A DNA stretch of 64,000 bases from Candidatus Gastranaerophilales bacterium (GCA_944323725.1 CALUTP010000022.1:115054-179053); one strand, 5' to 3'; counted from the first letter of the stretch, positions 7,769 to 16,830 are shown. Numbers and translations are program-made. Notes: generated by a model from the letters alone, not told the origin.

Positions 7769-9826
7769 ATGGGATTGGCAGCATCACAAGCTAGATTATT
7801 ATCAATCACATCTCGTATGGCTGACAACGAGTTGAGATCTCAGATGATAAATAATGCTAAAATGCGCCTTACTGCAGAAAGTTCTCAAGTCAGTGAGGAG
7901 TACGTTGATGCCTTAAATAGAACCCAGCTTATGATGAAGAATTATAACACTGCCGGAGAGTCACAATATCAGACATTAACATTTAATAATTTAACAGCTT
8001 ATAGTGCCTACAATAATCAGTATGGAATTAAAAATAAAGGTGGAGAACTTCTAGTTTCAGAATCAGATGCAGCAAAATTTGAAGAAGCCTTTAAAGAAGC
8101 TAAATTAGATGAATCAATTCTTGAAGGTGATACCGAAGGACTTAATGCAAAAGCCTTAGAAGAGTTTTTAAAATCATATGGGTTGGAAAAATCTACAACT
8201 TACTTTGAAAATCAGGATGTATTCACAATTGATCCAAATATTCAAAAAATGTTTGAAGGCGATATGATTTATAATACAGATGGAACCAGAGTATCTGGAA
8301 TCCATTACGGATATGAATTATCTAAAACATCAACTGAATATGGTATATATCTTGAATTATTAAATGATTATACCAAAACAAGCGATGCTTACACTAATGC
8401 GACAATAAAAGAAATGCAAGATACTGTATTTAACACAACAAGTGGAGGGCAAACCTATAAAGAATGGTATAATAAAATGGCCCAGTTTGATGCTGTTTTA
8501 AATATAGTAAGTGATGAAGATGGCAATGAACATATAGACACTCCAGCTGATGCAGTAAACCAAGCAACACAGCTTAAAAATGCAATGCAAGAAGTCTACA
8601 ATGCAATAAAAAGTCATTTAAAAAAATCCGAAGAAGGTGGAGATGGAACATTTGCAACTGCAATGGAAGAATACCTCTCTATGCCAGGTATAGGCTTAAC
8701 TCAGTATGATGAAATTGGTGTAGCACAAAATCGTGTTCCACTTGGTACTGTCGTACTAACTCACCCTGTAACAGGAGAGCCTTGTAAGTGGATAGTATAT
8801 GATGAATCACTTCTAGAAAGTCTTGATCAAGAATCATTAGACTCAAATGGTTTACCTCCTCTAGACACAGTTATTACAGGAGATTACTTAGATGGAACCT
8901 ATACAGAAGTAATTTCATCAACTGTAACTGACGTAGATTATGTAGAATCAGTAATCGCAATGTATGAATACTTCCAAACAAATGTTATGTCTGCACTAAA
9001 AAGAGAAGACTTCTCTGCTGGTACAGAAGCACAACAAGCAAAAAGTGAATACTACGCCGCTGCTAAAAAACTATCAATGTTTATATTCGGACAAGATGTT
9101 GGCTCAGATTTTTATGACAAACTTGATGATATGGAATGGTGTGCTGGCAAACAAGTCTGGGATGAAACAACAGAGATGTGGGGTACCCTATTCCCAACTA
9201 CAGCACTTGATCCTAGTGAGGGCGGGGTAGTTGTTACCGATGAATCCCAATGGGTAGATGTACCTTTGCAAATAAAGAATCCTGATGGCACAGTTACAAC
9301 AATAAATACAAAATATCAACCAAACTTCCAAGCAATTTTAGACGTATATTTATGCGATAAAATGATGGAAGAATATGGAGTACCAAAATATACCTGGATT
9401 GATGTTAATAATCCTAATGAAAATGCAGATGCAAAAGCTCAATGGTACACAAATTTATTTGAAAGAATGCTCGAAGGTGGATATAAAGCTATTGAAAACG
9501 GCTTAGCATCAAGCTCTGAATGGCTTCAATTTGCATTTGAAAGTGGCTTAGTATCTATGGAACAGGTAAATGACGACAATAATTGGATTTCGACAATGTA
9601 TACAAACTGTAGCGATATAACAGAGTCTTCAATTGAAATTGACATTACAAAAGCTGAAGCTGAATATAACAAAGCTATGAAGAAAATTGAAGTTAAAGAT
9701 AAACGCTACGATTTAGAATTAAAAAATATAGATACTGAACACCAATCACTACAAACCGAATATGATTCTATAAAATCGGTCATAGATAAAAATGTTGAAC
9801 GAAACTTTAAGTATTTCAATGCATAA
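7769..9826 (+). CDS. Lineage-specific 685-aa protein with coiled-coil C-terminus
   Basis: I do not recognise a named family. The N-terminus (MGLAASQARLLSITSRMADNE) begins like several lineage-specific proteins: a short amphipathic helix without a signal peptide. It resembles hook- or secretion-apparatus filament proteins only in general character. The last 60 residues (TKAEAEYNKAMKKIEVKDKR and following) form a heptad-rich coiled coil nearly identical in pattern to the end of the partial gene at 63433-64000. The middle is acidic, rich in Tyr, Asp and Glu. GATAATATA upstream is a possible -10. Function unknown; an exported structural or secreted substrate protein is a guess. Confidence 0.75.
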   Translation: MGLAASQARLLSITSRMADNELRSQMINNAKMRLTAESSQVSEEYVDALNRTQLMMKNYNTAGESQYQTLTFNNLTAYSAYNNQYGIKNKGGELLVSESDAAKFEEAFKEAKLDESILEGDTEGLNAKALEEFLKSYGLEKSTTYFENQDVFTIDPNIQKMFEGDMIYNTDGTRVSGIHYGYELSKTSTEYGIYLELLNDYTKTSDAYTNATIKEMQDTVFNTTSGGQTYKEWYNKMAQFDAVLNIVSDEDGNEHIDTPADAVNQATQLKNAMQEVYNAIKSHLKKSEEGGDGTFATAMEEYLSMPGIGLTQYDEIGVAQNRVPLGTVVLTHPVTGEPCKWIVYDESLLESLDQESLDSNGLPPLDTVITGDYLDGTYTEVISSTVTDVDYVESVIAMYEYFQTNVMSALKREDFSAGTEAQQAKSEYYAAAKKLSMFIFGQDVGSDFYDKLDDMEWCAGKQVWDETTEMWGTLFPTTALDPSEGGVVVTDESQWVDVPLQIKNPDGTVTTINTKYQPNFQAILDVYLCDKMMEEYGVPKYTWIDVNNPNENADAKAQWYTNLFERMLEGGYKAIENGLASSSEWLQFAFESGLVSMEQVNDDNNWISTMYTNCSDITESSIEIDITKAEAEYNKAMKKIEVKDKRYDLELKNIDTEHQSLQTEYDSIKSVIDKNVERNFKYFNA

Positions 9827-9830
9827 AGAA

Positions 9831-9853
9831 AATCTTTATACGATATAAAGATT
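9831..9853 (+). repeat. Perfect 10-bp hairpin after the 685-aa gene
   Basis: AATCTTTATA (9831-9840), CGA, TATAAAGATT (9844-9853) lies four bases after the stop codon. It has no T-tract on the plus strand, so it may be an RNA-stabilising 3' hairpin or a weak terminator. Confidence 0.4.
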
Positions 9854-9929
9854 ATGTAAGGAAATCAAAGTTCATAGTTATTTTGAATTATAATAATAAC
9901 ATAGGTTAGAAAAATAATTGGAGATAATT

Positions 9930-10214
9930 ATGGAAACAGTTAATGAAATTCTTACAAAGTTAGAAAATGCAGATAATACAACTAAAAATGAACTTGAAAA
10001 TAAATTAGTAGAGCAAGGTAAAGAAGTGCTTCCACAACTTGTTGATGAGTTGCAAGTTATTAAAGGTATTAAAAGAGGAGTTGTAGCTATGACTTTGATA
10101 AGAATTGGTGATGCTTCTATTAAATATCTTGAAAAAGCAGCTCAAGCAAATAAAGACTTTGAATGGGTGGCTGAATACTTAATAAGAGAAATTAAAGGTG
10201 AAATAGCAGCTTAA
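9930..10214 (+). CDS. Small HEAT-like helical protein, 94 aa
   Basis: The reading frame extends to a TTG at 9918, but GGAG (9920-9923) sits six bases before the ATG at 9930, so I take that start (METVNEILTKLENAD). The sequence has repeated amphipathic helices (KLVEQGKEVLPQLVDELQVI, GVVAMTLIRIGDASIKYLEKA) in the style of HEAT/PBS-lyase repeats, which mediate protein contacts. No catalytic motif. It is followed by a strong terminator and stands as a single-gene unit. Confidence 0.75.
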   Translation: METVNEILTKLENADNTTKNELENKLVEQGKEVLPQLVDELQVIKGIKRGVVAMTLIRIGDASIKYLEKAAQANKDFEWVAEYLIREIKGEIAA

Positions 10215-10235
10215 TAAAACTATTTTATGTACATA

Positions 10236-10268
10236 AAAAAAGTCTGCTTTAATAGCAGGCTTTTTTTA
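10236..10268 (+). terminator. Terminator after the HEAT-like gene
   Basis: AGTCTGC-TTTAATA-GCAGGCT hairpin (one G-T pair) flanked by seven A and seven T. The extended -10 element of the next gene begins directly after the T-tract. Confidence 0.85.
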
Positions 10269-10284
10269 TGCTAAAATATATTTT

Positions 10285-11808
10285 GTGGAAAAGTTTAAAC
10301 CTATTTTATTTTATATAACATTATTACTATTAATATCAGCAATATGCATAAATGCTTCTAATTATGATTATGACTTATGGGCAAGATTAATTGCAGGAAT
10401 GGGAGTTATTGATGGAGGTCACGTTTTAAAACAAGATTTTTTATCTTATACTCCAACTCATATTTGGTATGACCATGAGTACGGTTCCGGTATTATATTT
10501 TATTTACTGCTCAAATTATTCGGGCCATACAGCCTAATCATATTTGAAATAATTTTGTACTTTGGAATATTTTTTATAATAACAAAAGTTATAAAACTAA
10601 GAAATCCGAATATAGATATATACAACTTATTATTTTACCTTTTCCCAATAATGGCACTTGGCGAAAACTTCAATAACCCAATAAGATGCCATCTTTTTAG
10701 CTTCCTGCTTTTTACTGTATTTATTTATATTCTTGAACTATCTAGAAAAGGGGTTAATAAGCTACTATTTCTTATACCATTCCTTATAATATTATGGAAT
10801 AATTTACATGGTGGAGTTATAGCTGGAATTGGCTTGCTTTGCATGTATATTATAGGTGAAATTTTAAATAAGAAACCCTTCAAAAAATACATTATTGCAC
10901 TTACATTATCAATACCAGCACTTATAATAAATCCTTGGGGATATAATTATATAAAATTTCTATTAATGGCAAATACAATGAAACGTCCGGATGTTGCTGA
11001 ATGGTGGGGATTATTTTCAAAATTTCATTTATTCAAGCAAATTCCATTCAAAATTTTCATGGCAATACTTTTAACCACAGAAATAGCTGCATTTTTTAAG
11101 TCAAAATCCTGTAAAAACATAAATGAATGGTACATAAAATTAGATAAAACAAAAGCTATTGTTCTAATAGGAACATTATATCTAGCAATTTTACATGTAA
11201 AATTGTTGCCATTTTTTGTAATAGCAGGAACATGTTTTGTATATGAAGATCTTTGTAAATTATATGAAAACATTAAAATTCCAAAATGGATAGATACAAT
11301 AGTATATACAGTATTCTTTTTTATTATTACACTTTCATTCCTAAGCAAGGATATCTCAATACCACTAAATACTCAAGCATACCCAGTAAAAGAACTTGAG
11401 TTTATAAAAATCAATAATATAAAAGGGAAACTGCTAATAAATTTTGGATTGGGAAGTTATGCTTCATATAAACTATATCCACAAAATTTAATATTTATGG
11501 ATGGACGTTATGAAGAAGTATATTACGAAGGCATGGTACCCCTACTCAAGAAATTTTATCTTGTAAATCCTTATTGGAATGAAGTACTTGAAAAATTTCC
11601 TCCTGATTTAATGGTAATTGAAAAATACTATCCAATATATGAGGTGTTGAGTAAATCTAAAACATGGTGTAAAATTTATGAAGGAGAATTATTTGCAGTA
11701 TTTGTAAAAGAAAAAGACAAAAAAAACAAATATAAAATACCATCAAATGATATTGAATATTACAAAAAAACACTATTTGAGACATCAATAAAATTTAATA
11801 AAGAGTAA
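10285..11808 (+). CDS. Multi-pass membrane protein, GT-C glycosyltransferase-like
   Basis: About ten hydrophobic helices occupy residues 8-350, followed by a soluble C-terminal domain of about 140 aa. The acidic stretch NYDYDLWARL just after the first helix is placed like the catalytic Asp loop of GT-C enzymes such as PMT/ArnT-type transferases, which use polyprenyl-phosphate sugars. This is an analogy, not a family match. The start is GTG at 10285. TG-C-TAAAAT (10269-10277) is an extended -10 ending seven bases before it, with no Shine-Dalgarno, so the mRNA may be leaderless. The patatin gene follows after seven bases. Confidence 0.65.
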   Translation: MEKFKPILFYITLLLLISAICINASNYDYDLWARLIAGMGVIDGGHVLKQDFLSYTPTHIWYDHEYGSGIIFYLLLKLFGPYSLIIFEIILYFGIFFIITKVIKLRNPNIDIYNLLFYLFPIMALGENFNNPIRCHLFSFLLFTVFIYILELSRKGVNKLLFLIPFLIILWNNLHGGVIAGIGLLCMYIIGEILNKKPFKKYIIALTLSIPALIINPWGYNYIKFLLMANTMKRPDVAEWWGLFSKFHLFKQIPFKIFMAILLTTEIAAFFKSKSCKNINEWYIKLDKTKAIVLIGTLYLAILHVKLLPFFVIAGTCFVYEDLCKLYENIKIPKWIDTIVYTVFFFIITLSFLSKDISIPLNTQAYPVKELEFIKINNIKGKLLINFGLGSYASYKLYPQNLIFMDGRYEEVYYEGMVPLLKKFYLVNPYWNEVLEKFPPDLMVIEKYYPIYEVLSKSKTWCKIYEGELFAVFVKEKDKKNKYKIPSNDIEYYKKTLFETSIKFNKE

Positions 11809-11815
11809 TAAAGTT

Positions 11816-13015
11816 ATGGAAAACAAATCTTTTAAATATACCTGCCTATTTGGAGGCGGAGCAATCAGAGGAGCTGCATATTGCGGGACGGCAAAAGCTA
11901 TGGAAGAATTAGGAATTAATCCTAATACAATTGCTGGCTCTTCTGTTGGATCTATTATCGCAGCTCTAATTGCAATAGGTTATTCAGCTGAGGAACTACG
12001 CGACATCTTTATGCAGGTCAATTTTGAACTATTCAGTGATATACAATTTGGGTTTGGCCCTCAATTTGCATTAAGCAAAGGGGAAGTTTTTTTAGATTGG
12101 ATAAGAGATTTAATTGAAAAAAAATATTATGGAAATTCATATAAAAAAGGGACACATAAAGCCGTTACCTTTTCTGATATCAACAAAAATCTAGTTATTA
12201 TTACTACTGATTTATCAAGTTTTCATTGCAAAGAGTTTTCCAAACAAGAAACACCTGATTTTGAAATTGCTACAGCTGTTAGAATTTCATGCAGTATGCC
12301 CGGCTTAATGAAACCGATTGAATATAATAATAGAGTACTTGTTGATGGGGATTTACAAAAAGGTTCACCAATGTGGAAATTATCGAAAAATCTTCAACCA
12401 GATAACGAAAGAATACTTGAATTTCGTTTAGAAGGTGATTTTGAAGGTAATGATAAAAATACTATTGAATATATAAATTCTTTATATAGTTATGCTACCT
12501 CAATTGCCACTGAATTTATAATAAGCATTTATAATGAAAAAGATAAGTATGACTATATCGTAATTAATACTGGAGATGTAAATATTGTAGATTTTAATAT
12601 GCCTAAAGACAAAAGAGCTAATCTAATGGAAATTGGTTATTCTCAGACAATAGATTACTTCAAAAATCTACTGCCCGCTAAAAAAAATAAACTAGCTAAA
12701 ATATATTCAGAATTATCTAAAAAATTGGTAAAAATTAAAAGAAATATAACAACAAATAATATACCTAAAGCAAAAAATATTCTAGGAGATATTTTTGTAT
12801 ATATATGTGACTATGTAAATATTATTGATGCAAAAGATTATTTGAAATTAAAAGAATTCAAAGAAATTTTTGCTAGTAATATTGCATACCCGCCTTTATT
12901 TGGTAAAACAAAATTAAAAAATACAAACCTAGTTCTAGCAATTCTTGAGCAAACACAACAACAAATTTCTGAAAAAGAAGAAGAATTGACTTCATACGTA
13001 CAAAATAATGTTTGA
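11816..13015 (+). CDS. Patatin-like phospholipase
   Basis: Serine hydrolase of the patatin family, expected to cleave acyl chains from glycerolipids. The oxyanion hole GGGAIRG (13-19), nucleophile elbow GSSVG (Ser43) and catalytic Asp in VDGD (about residue 177) are all present. The core covers about residues 8-200. The remaining 200 residues are helical, ending in a Gln/Glu-rich coiled coil, with no signal peptide, so a cytosolic or type-exported location is open. Probably cotranscribed with the membrane protein upstream. The tRNA promoter begins inside its stop codon. Confidence 0.88.
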   Translation: MENKSFKYTCLFGGGAIRGAAYCGTAKAMEELGINPNTIAGSSVGSIIAALIAIGYSAEELRDIFMQVNFELFSDIQFGFGPQFALSKGEVFLDWIRDLIEKKYYGNSYKKGTHKAVTFSDINKNLVIITTDLSSFHCKEFSKQETPDFEIATAVRISCSMPGLMKPIEYNNRVLVDGDLQKGSPMWKLSKNLQPDNERILEFRLEGDFEGNDKNTIEYINSLYSYATSIATEFIISIYNEKDKYDYIVINTGDVNIVDFNMPKDKRANLMEIGYSQTIDYFKNLLPAKKNKLAKIYSELSKKLVKIKRNITTNNIPKAKNILGDIFVYICDYVNIIDAKDYLKLKEFKEIFASNIAYPPLFGKTKLKNTNLVLAILEQTQQQISEKEEELTSYVQNNV

Positions 13016-13040
13016 CAATAAATTATGTTTTGCGTAAAAT
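13012..13040 (+). promoter_or_regulatory. Promoter of tRNA-Leu
   Basis: TTGACA (13012-13017), exactly 17 bases, then TAAAAT (13035-13040). This is the closest match to the housekeeping sigma consensus in the window. The -35 overlaps the TGA stop of the patatin gene. Confidence 0.8.
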
Positions 13041-13066
13041 AAAAAATGTGGTTGAAAATTAAATAA

Positions 13067-13153
13067 GCCCTGGTGGCGGAATCGGTAGACGCGTTGGACT
13101 TAAAATCCAATTGGGTGAATAACTCAGTGCCAGTTCAAGTCTGGCCCAGGGCA
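13067..13153 (+). tRNA. tRNA-Leu (UAA anticodon)
   Basis: An 87-base class II tRNA. Acceptor arms GCCCTGG and CCAGGGC pair perfectly with discriminator A. The anticodon stem TTGGA/TCCAA encloses CTTAAAA, giving anticodon TAA. A long variable arm and the T-arm GCCAG-TTCAAGT-CTGGC follow. CCA is not encoded. It has its own promoter and terminator. Confidence 0.97.
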
Positions 13154-13160
13154 GATAATA

Positions 13161-13190
13161 AAAACTTCCTAGATGGAAGTTTTTATTTTT
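13161..13190 (+). terminator. Terminator of tRNA-Leu
   Basis: AAAACTTCC-TAGAT-GGAAGTTTT, nine perfect pairs, then ATTTTT; eight bases after the mature tRNA end. Confidence 0.85.
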
Positions 13191-13264
13191 GCATAAATAT
13201 TAAGAATTGTAACTGGCAAAATTCATTATTTCTCAAGACTTTTAATAATTTAATAAAAAAATTA

Positions 13265-13299
13265 GCAATTTTTTAGAGTATTTAAACTTTATATATGTA
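13265..13299 (+). promoter_or_regulatory. Shared promoter-like element, copy 1
   Basis: GCAATTTT (13265-13272), ten bases, then TAAACTTTATATATGTA. It stands 23-57 bases before the EF-hand gene. Same layout as the copies near 21318, 22735, 35081, 36158, 41861 (minus) and 63029. Confidence 0.65.
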
Positions 13300-13321
13300 G
13301 TATATATAAAGAGGACATATT

Positions 13322-14260
13322 ATGGGATTTAGCCTAAATAACTTAAGCAATTCACTACTAAAAATGGGTAACAGCTTTTTGCAGATGGGAACATTCTATG
13401 CTACAACAAAAGCTATTAATCATGGCAGCTGTGGCGGTTCAGTTTTTAATGGATGTTTTGGTACAGGGGGCTGCTACAGTGGATACTATGGTAATGCAGG
13501 CGGTTTTTATGGAGGTAGTATCTACACTGGAGGTTACGGACTAGGACAAATTGCAGCCGATCAATACATGTTAGGTCAAGCCTATGGACAAGGTGCAGCA
13601 TTATACCAGCAAATTTCAATGCTTAATTCTGCTACTCCAATGATGGCAAACCCTATGATGACATATCCTGGAATGGTAACAACCCAAGCAACTCTAAATC
13701 AAAATATAGAAAAAACCAAAAATCCAACTGCTGATAAAGTGGATAGCGAGCAAAATACAAAATTAGCTGAAGTTTTTGAGCAAAACATAAAAGATAAAAA
13801 AGATACCAGATTTGTTGCAAGTGACTGGAAAGATTTACCAGAAGGCGCTGAAAAGAATGGAATGCACATGGAATATTCTGATAATTTCGGAAAGTCATAT
13901 ATTATGCACATGGATAAAACTGCTGGAAACTCTGATGGAGAAATTACGCTTGAGGAATTTAAAGCTTATAATATTAAAACAGATATAGGAGAAAATGCAT
14001 CAGATGATATGAAAGCTTTAGCAAATAAAAGTTCAGAAGTAATCTTCAATAAGTTAGACCAAAATGGCGATGGAAAAATTGACTGGAAAGAAATGTCCTC
14101 AATGTTCACGGTATATGATTCCCTAACTGATGGTAAATATGATGGGGTCATAACAAATGAAGAACTAGAAAAAGGAAACTCAATGCTATTAAAAGGCAAT
14201 GATACTACAATAGATGAAAAACTGCGAAGTGCATATGATGATTTATATGGAAACGACTAA
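13322..14260 (+). CDS. EF-hand protein with Gly/Tyr-rich N-terminal region
   Basis: A 312-aa protein with no signal peptide. Residues 30-85 are rich in Gly and Tyr with several Cys (GSCGGSVFNGCFGTGGCYSG). The C-terminal 120 residues contain calcium-binding loops: a canonical one at about 245 (LDQNGDGKIDWKE) and two variant loops, DKTAGNSDGEITLEE near 197 and LTDGKYDGVITNEE near 270. Calcium binding is therefore likely; the role of the Gly-rich part is unknown. It is preceded by the shared promoter element and AAAGAGG. Its stop overlaps the convergent csaB stop by three to four bases. Confidence 0.8.
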   Translation: MGFSLNNLSNSLLKMGNSFLQMGTFYATTKAINHGSCGGSVFNGCFGTGGCYSGYYGNAGGFYGGSIYTGGYGLGQIAADQYMLGQAYGQGAALYQQISMLNSATPMMANPMMTYPGMVTTQATLNQNIEKTKNPTADKVDSEQNTKLAEVFEQNIKDKKDTRFVASDWKDLPEGAEKNGMHMEYSDNFGKSYIMHMDKTAGNSDGEITLEEFKAYNIKTDIGENASDDMKALANKSSEVIFNKLDQNGDGKIDWKEMSSMFTVYDSLTDGKYDGVITNEELEKGNSMLLKGNDTTIDEKLRSAYDDLYGND

Positions 14261-15273
14261 GATATAAACGGCATAATACCAGACCAATCAAAAGGTTTGG
14301 TATTTGCATATTGAAGGAGTTTTTTTGAATCAAGCATTTTCATTTTTGAAAAAGCTAAATCGTAATCATCATCACCTTTCATCGTTAAAATTGGGACTAA
14401 TGCATCATATGCAAGCTTAGTAACTTTTACATCATAATTTATAGCAAGAGTTTTTATACCTAATTTTAAAGCAATAAGAACTGCATGAAAACGCATAGCT
14501 ATCATATATTCCAAATGTGAGATTTTAAAAATAAAGTCATTTTTTGAAAGTGAATGAATAATTTCAGTATTAACCTCTGGATTCATAGCTTTCAATATTT
14601 TTTCAAATTTCAAACAAATTTTATAGTCTATTGATTTTTGGAAAGCGTAAATTTCTATTTTCTTATTTGGAAACTCTTTTAAAATTTGCTCAGCTAAACG
14701 ATTTAATAAAATATCGCTCATAGTTTTATAATCACGAAGCTGTACTCCAATAGTGCCCTCAGAAACTCCTGGAGTAAGTTCTAGTGAGAATACAGGATCA
14801 TTTACTAATGTTGCATTTACTCCCCAACTTTTCAACAATTCAAGACTTTTATCATCTCTAACTGAAACAAAATCAGCTTTTAATAAAATTTTTTTAACAA
14901 TATCAATAGATTTTTCACGCTTTAATGGGCCAATACCTTGAGCAAATATAATAACTTTTTTTTTCATAGCTTCAGCAAGCCAAATAACTGTAGAATAATA
15001 TAAAAGGCTCTTAAAACTTGTAGCATCTTGTAAAAGGCTGCCTCCGCCTGATATCAGAACATCTGAACGCGAAATAGCTAAAAAAACTTGTAAAAAACTA
15101 AAGTTTTTAACACTAAACACTTGGTAGAAATGTGACGTTTTATCGGGATTTTTCGAAATAACTGCAACATTATTTCCAAGAGACTTTAGTTTATCAACAA
15201 TTACGCCTAGAATTGCATCATCACCAAAATTATCATAACCATAGTACCCTGAAATTATAACACTTTTAGACAT
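14257..15273 (-). CDS. csaB: Polysaccharide pyruvyl transferase CsaB
   Basis: Transfers pyruvate (from phosphoenolpyruvate) to wall-linked polysaccharide, creating the ligand for SLH domains. SKSVIISGYYGYDNFGDDAI at the N-terminus is the CsaB signature, followed by the GGGSLLQDATS and FAQGIGPL segments. The frame could extend to TTG at 15285, but the ATG at 15273 has GGAGG upstream and overlaps the kdgK stop as TAATG, so coupling fixes the start. It is the last gene of eda-kdgK-csaB. An SLH protein is encoded at 38885-40159. Confident of family. Confidence 0.93.
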   Translation of the reverse strand: MSKSVIISGYYGYDNFGDDAILGVIVDKLKSLGNNVAVISKNPDKTSHFYQVFSVKNFSFLQVFLAISRSDVLISGGGSLLQDATSFKSLLYYSTVIWLAEAMKKKVIIFAQGIGPLKREKSIDIVKKILLKADFVSVRDDKSLELLKSWGVNATLVNDPVFSLELTPGVSEGTIGVQLRDYKTMSDILLNRLAEQILKEFPNKKIEIYAFQKSIDYKICLKFEKILKAMNPEVNTEIIHSLSKNDFIFKISHLEYMIAMRFHAVLIALKLGIKTLAINYDVKVTKLAYDALVPILTMKGDDDYDLAFSKMKMLDSKKLLQYANTKPFDWSGIMPFIS

Positions 15274-16220
15274 TAGAACCCGCAACCTCCACGCATAATT
15301 GAATATACTTCATCTTTATATGGAATAGATTTAATAGCTCCAATTTCTTGAGCTTGCAATCCAGCCACAATACTTGCTAATTTAACTGCTTCTACATGAT
15401 TACATCCATGCGTTATTGCATGCATAAAGCCCCCATTAAAAGCATCACCGCAACAAGTTGTATCTATTGTATCTTTTGTAAAAAACTCTGAAAAGAAGAT
15501 ATTTCCATTATAACCTGTATAATAACCACCTTTAAGACTTGATTTTATTACAATAGTACTTACACCCATATCCCAAAGTTTTTTAATGATATTTTCTGCA
15601 GATTCTAATTCTAAAATACAATTGGAATCATATTTATCATTCATAAATAAAATGTCAACATTAGAAATAATTTTATTAAAACTTTCTCTAGCATTTTCTT
15701 TTGTTGTACATAAAATTGAATAATTGGGGTCAAATGCTGTAGTAATATTGTTTTTCTTAGCTATTTCAAAAGCTTTTAATACTGCTTCCTCAGCAGACAT
15801 AGACAAAGACATAGTGGTACCTGTAGAATACAATATCTTAGAATTAGAAATATACTCTTCTGAAATATCCTCAATAGACAATTTAGAGGGAGCTATTCTT
15901 TTTCTATAATAAACAATTTCTTTACTTCTATCTAATGGTCTTGTAATAAAATAAAAGCCATTTTGCTCATTCGCTAATCTTACTTGAGAGATATCAAGCC
16001 CTTCAGCTTGCCAAGAATCTAATAAAAATTCTTTGAAGGCATCATTACCGACCTTAGTTATAAAACCAGCCTTAGAACCTAATCTAAGCGCAGAAATTGC
16101 AGTAGCTAAAGCATCTCCTCCATAATATTTGTACATACAATCAGTACTCGAAAGACAAGCATTACTAGATAATTCTATTAAACATTCCCCAATAGTAATA
16201 ATATCAAGTTTTTCTTCCAT
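15273..16220 (-). CDS. kdgK: PfkB-family sugar kinase, probably 2-keto-3-deoxygluconate kinase
   Basis: Ribokinase-fold enzyme expected to phosphorylate KDG to KDPG. IGECLIEL at the N-terminus, YYGGDALATAISALRLG and the C-terminal signature DTTCCGDAFNGGF are visible. The catalytic Asp in GDAF is intact, but the usual GAGD anion hole reads CCGD, an uncommon substitution. Assignment to KDG kinase rests on the neighbour: the eda-like aldolase gene ends one base upstream and uses the product KDPG. AAGGATAAC precedes the ATG. 315 aa is a normal length. Confidence 0.82.
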   Translation of the reverse strand: MEEKLDIITIGECLIELSSNACLSSTDCMYKYYGGDALATAISALRLGSKAGFITKVGNDAFKEFLLDSWQAEGLDISQVRLANEQNGFYFITRPLDRSKEIVYYRKRIAPSKLSIEDISEEYISNSKILYSTGTTMSLSMSAEEAVLKAFEIAKKNNITTAFDPNYSILCTTKENARESFNKIISNVDILFMNDKYDSNCILELESAENIIKKLWDMGVSTIVIKSSLKGGYYTGYNGNIFFSEFFTKDTIDTTCCGDAFNGGFMHAITHGCNHVEAVKLASIVAGLQAQEIGAIKSIPYKDEVYSIMRGGCGF

Positions 16221-16221
16221 G

Positions 16222-16830
16222 TTATCCTTTCAAATCCACAAGAAGTGTTTTGGCACGTTTTGAAATTTCAGAATAAGAGTAGCCTTCAAACAAATCCCTT
16301 CCGACTCCGACAGCTAAAGCTCCTGCATCAATATAAGAATGAACTTCTGATAATTTTACATTTCCTTGAGGTAAAAGCTTTAAAAAAGGCATTGGTCTCA
16401 ATATATCCTCTACATATAATGCCCCGCCAAGCGCAGCAGAAGGATAAAGTTTTATGAGAGGGACTCTTGCTTTCCAAACTTTATAAGCTTCATTAGGAGT
16501 AGAAGCTCCTGCTATAAGAGGGATTTGCTTATCTTTAGAAATTTTTACAAGATTCATATGAAAAATAGGAGAAGATAAGATTGCAGCACCAACACTAAGA
16601 GCTGACATCGCCTGGAGAGAAGTGATGATACCACCTGCACATACACTTATATTTTTAGATACCTCTGCAATAGCTTCATATATATCAAGATTTTCAACAT
16701 TTATTTCAACGACTTTAATTCCAGCATCTAATAAAGCATTGACAGTATCTATTACCTCCTGAGGCTTTGTATTTCTAATTATCGGCAAAACTTTTTGTTC
16801 TGCAAGTAAACTGATTAAATTTTCTTTCAT
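16222..16830 (-). CDS. eda: KDPG/KHG-type aldolase
   Basis: Class I aldolase that splits 2-keto-3-deoxy-6-phosphogluconate to pyruvate and glyceraldehyde 3-phosphate. KVLPIIRN, VVEIN (Glu42, catalytic base), CAGGIIT, and IKLYPSAALGG (Schiff-base Lys127) align with Eda. The residue equivalent to Arg49 of E. coli Eda, which binds substrate, appears to be Glu46 here (EINVE instead of ExTLR), and the SPG phosphate loop reads SSPIF, so the substrate may differ. AAGGAT precedes the start. It opens the operon with kdgK and csaB. Confidence 0.82.
   Translation of the reverse strand: MKENLISLLAEQKVLPIIRNTKPQEVIDTVNALLDAGIKVVEINVENLDIYEAIAEVSKNISVCAGGIITSLQAMSALSVGAAILSSPIFHMNLVKISKDKQIPLIAGASTPNEAYKVWKARVPLIKLYPSAALGGALYVEDILRPMPFLKLLPQGNVKLSEVHSYIDAGALAVGVGRDLFEGYSYSEISKRAKTLLVDLKG

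Noticed and set aside
13073..13276. 67-codon frame across the tRNA-Leu
   Set aside because: It lies on top of a perfectly folding tRNA gene with its own promoter and terminator; no ribosome binding site.
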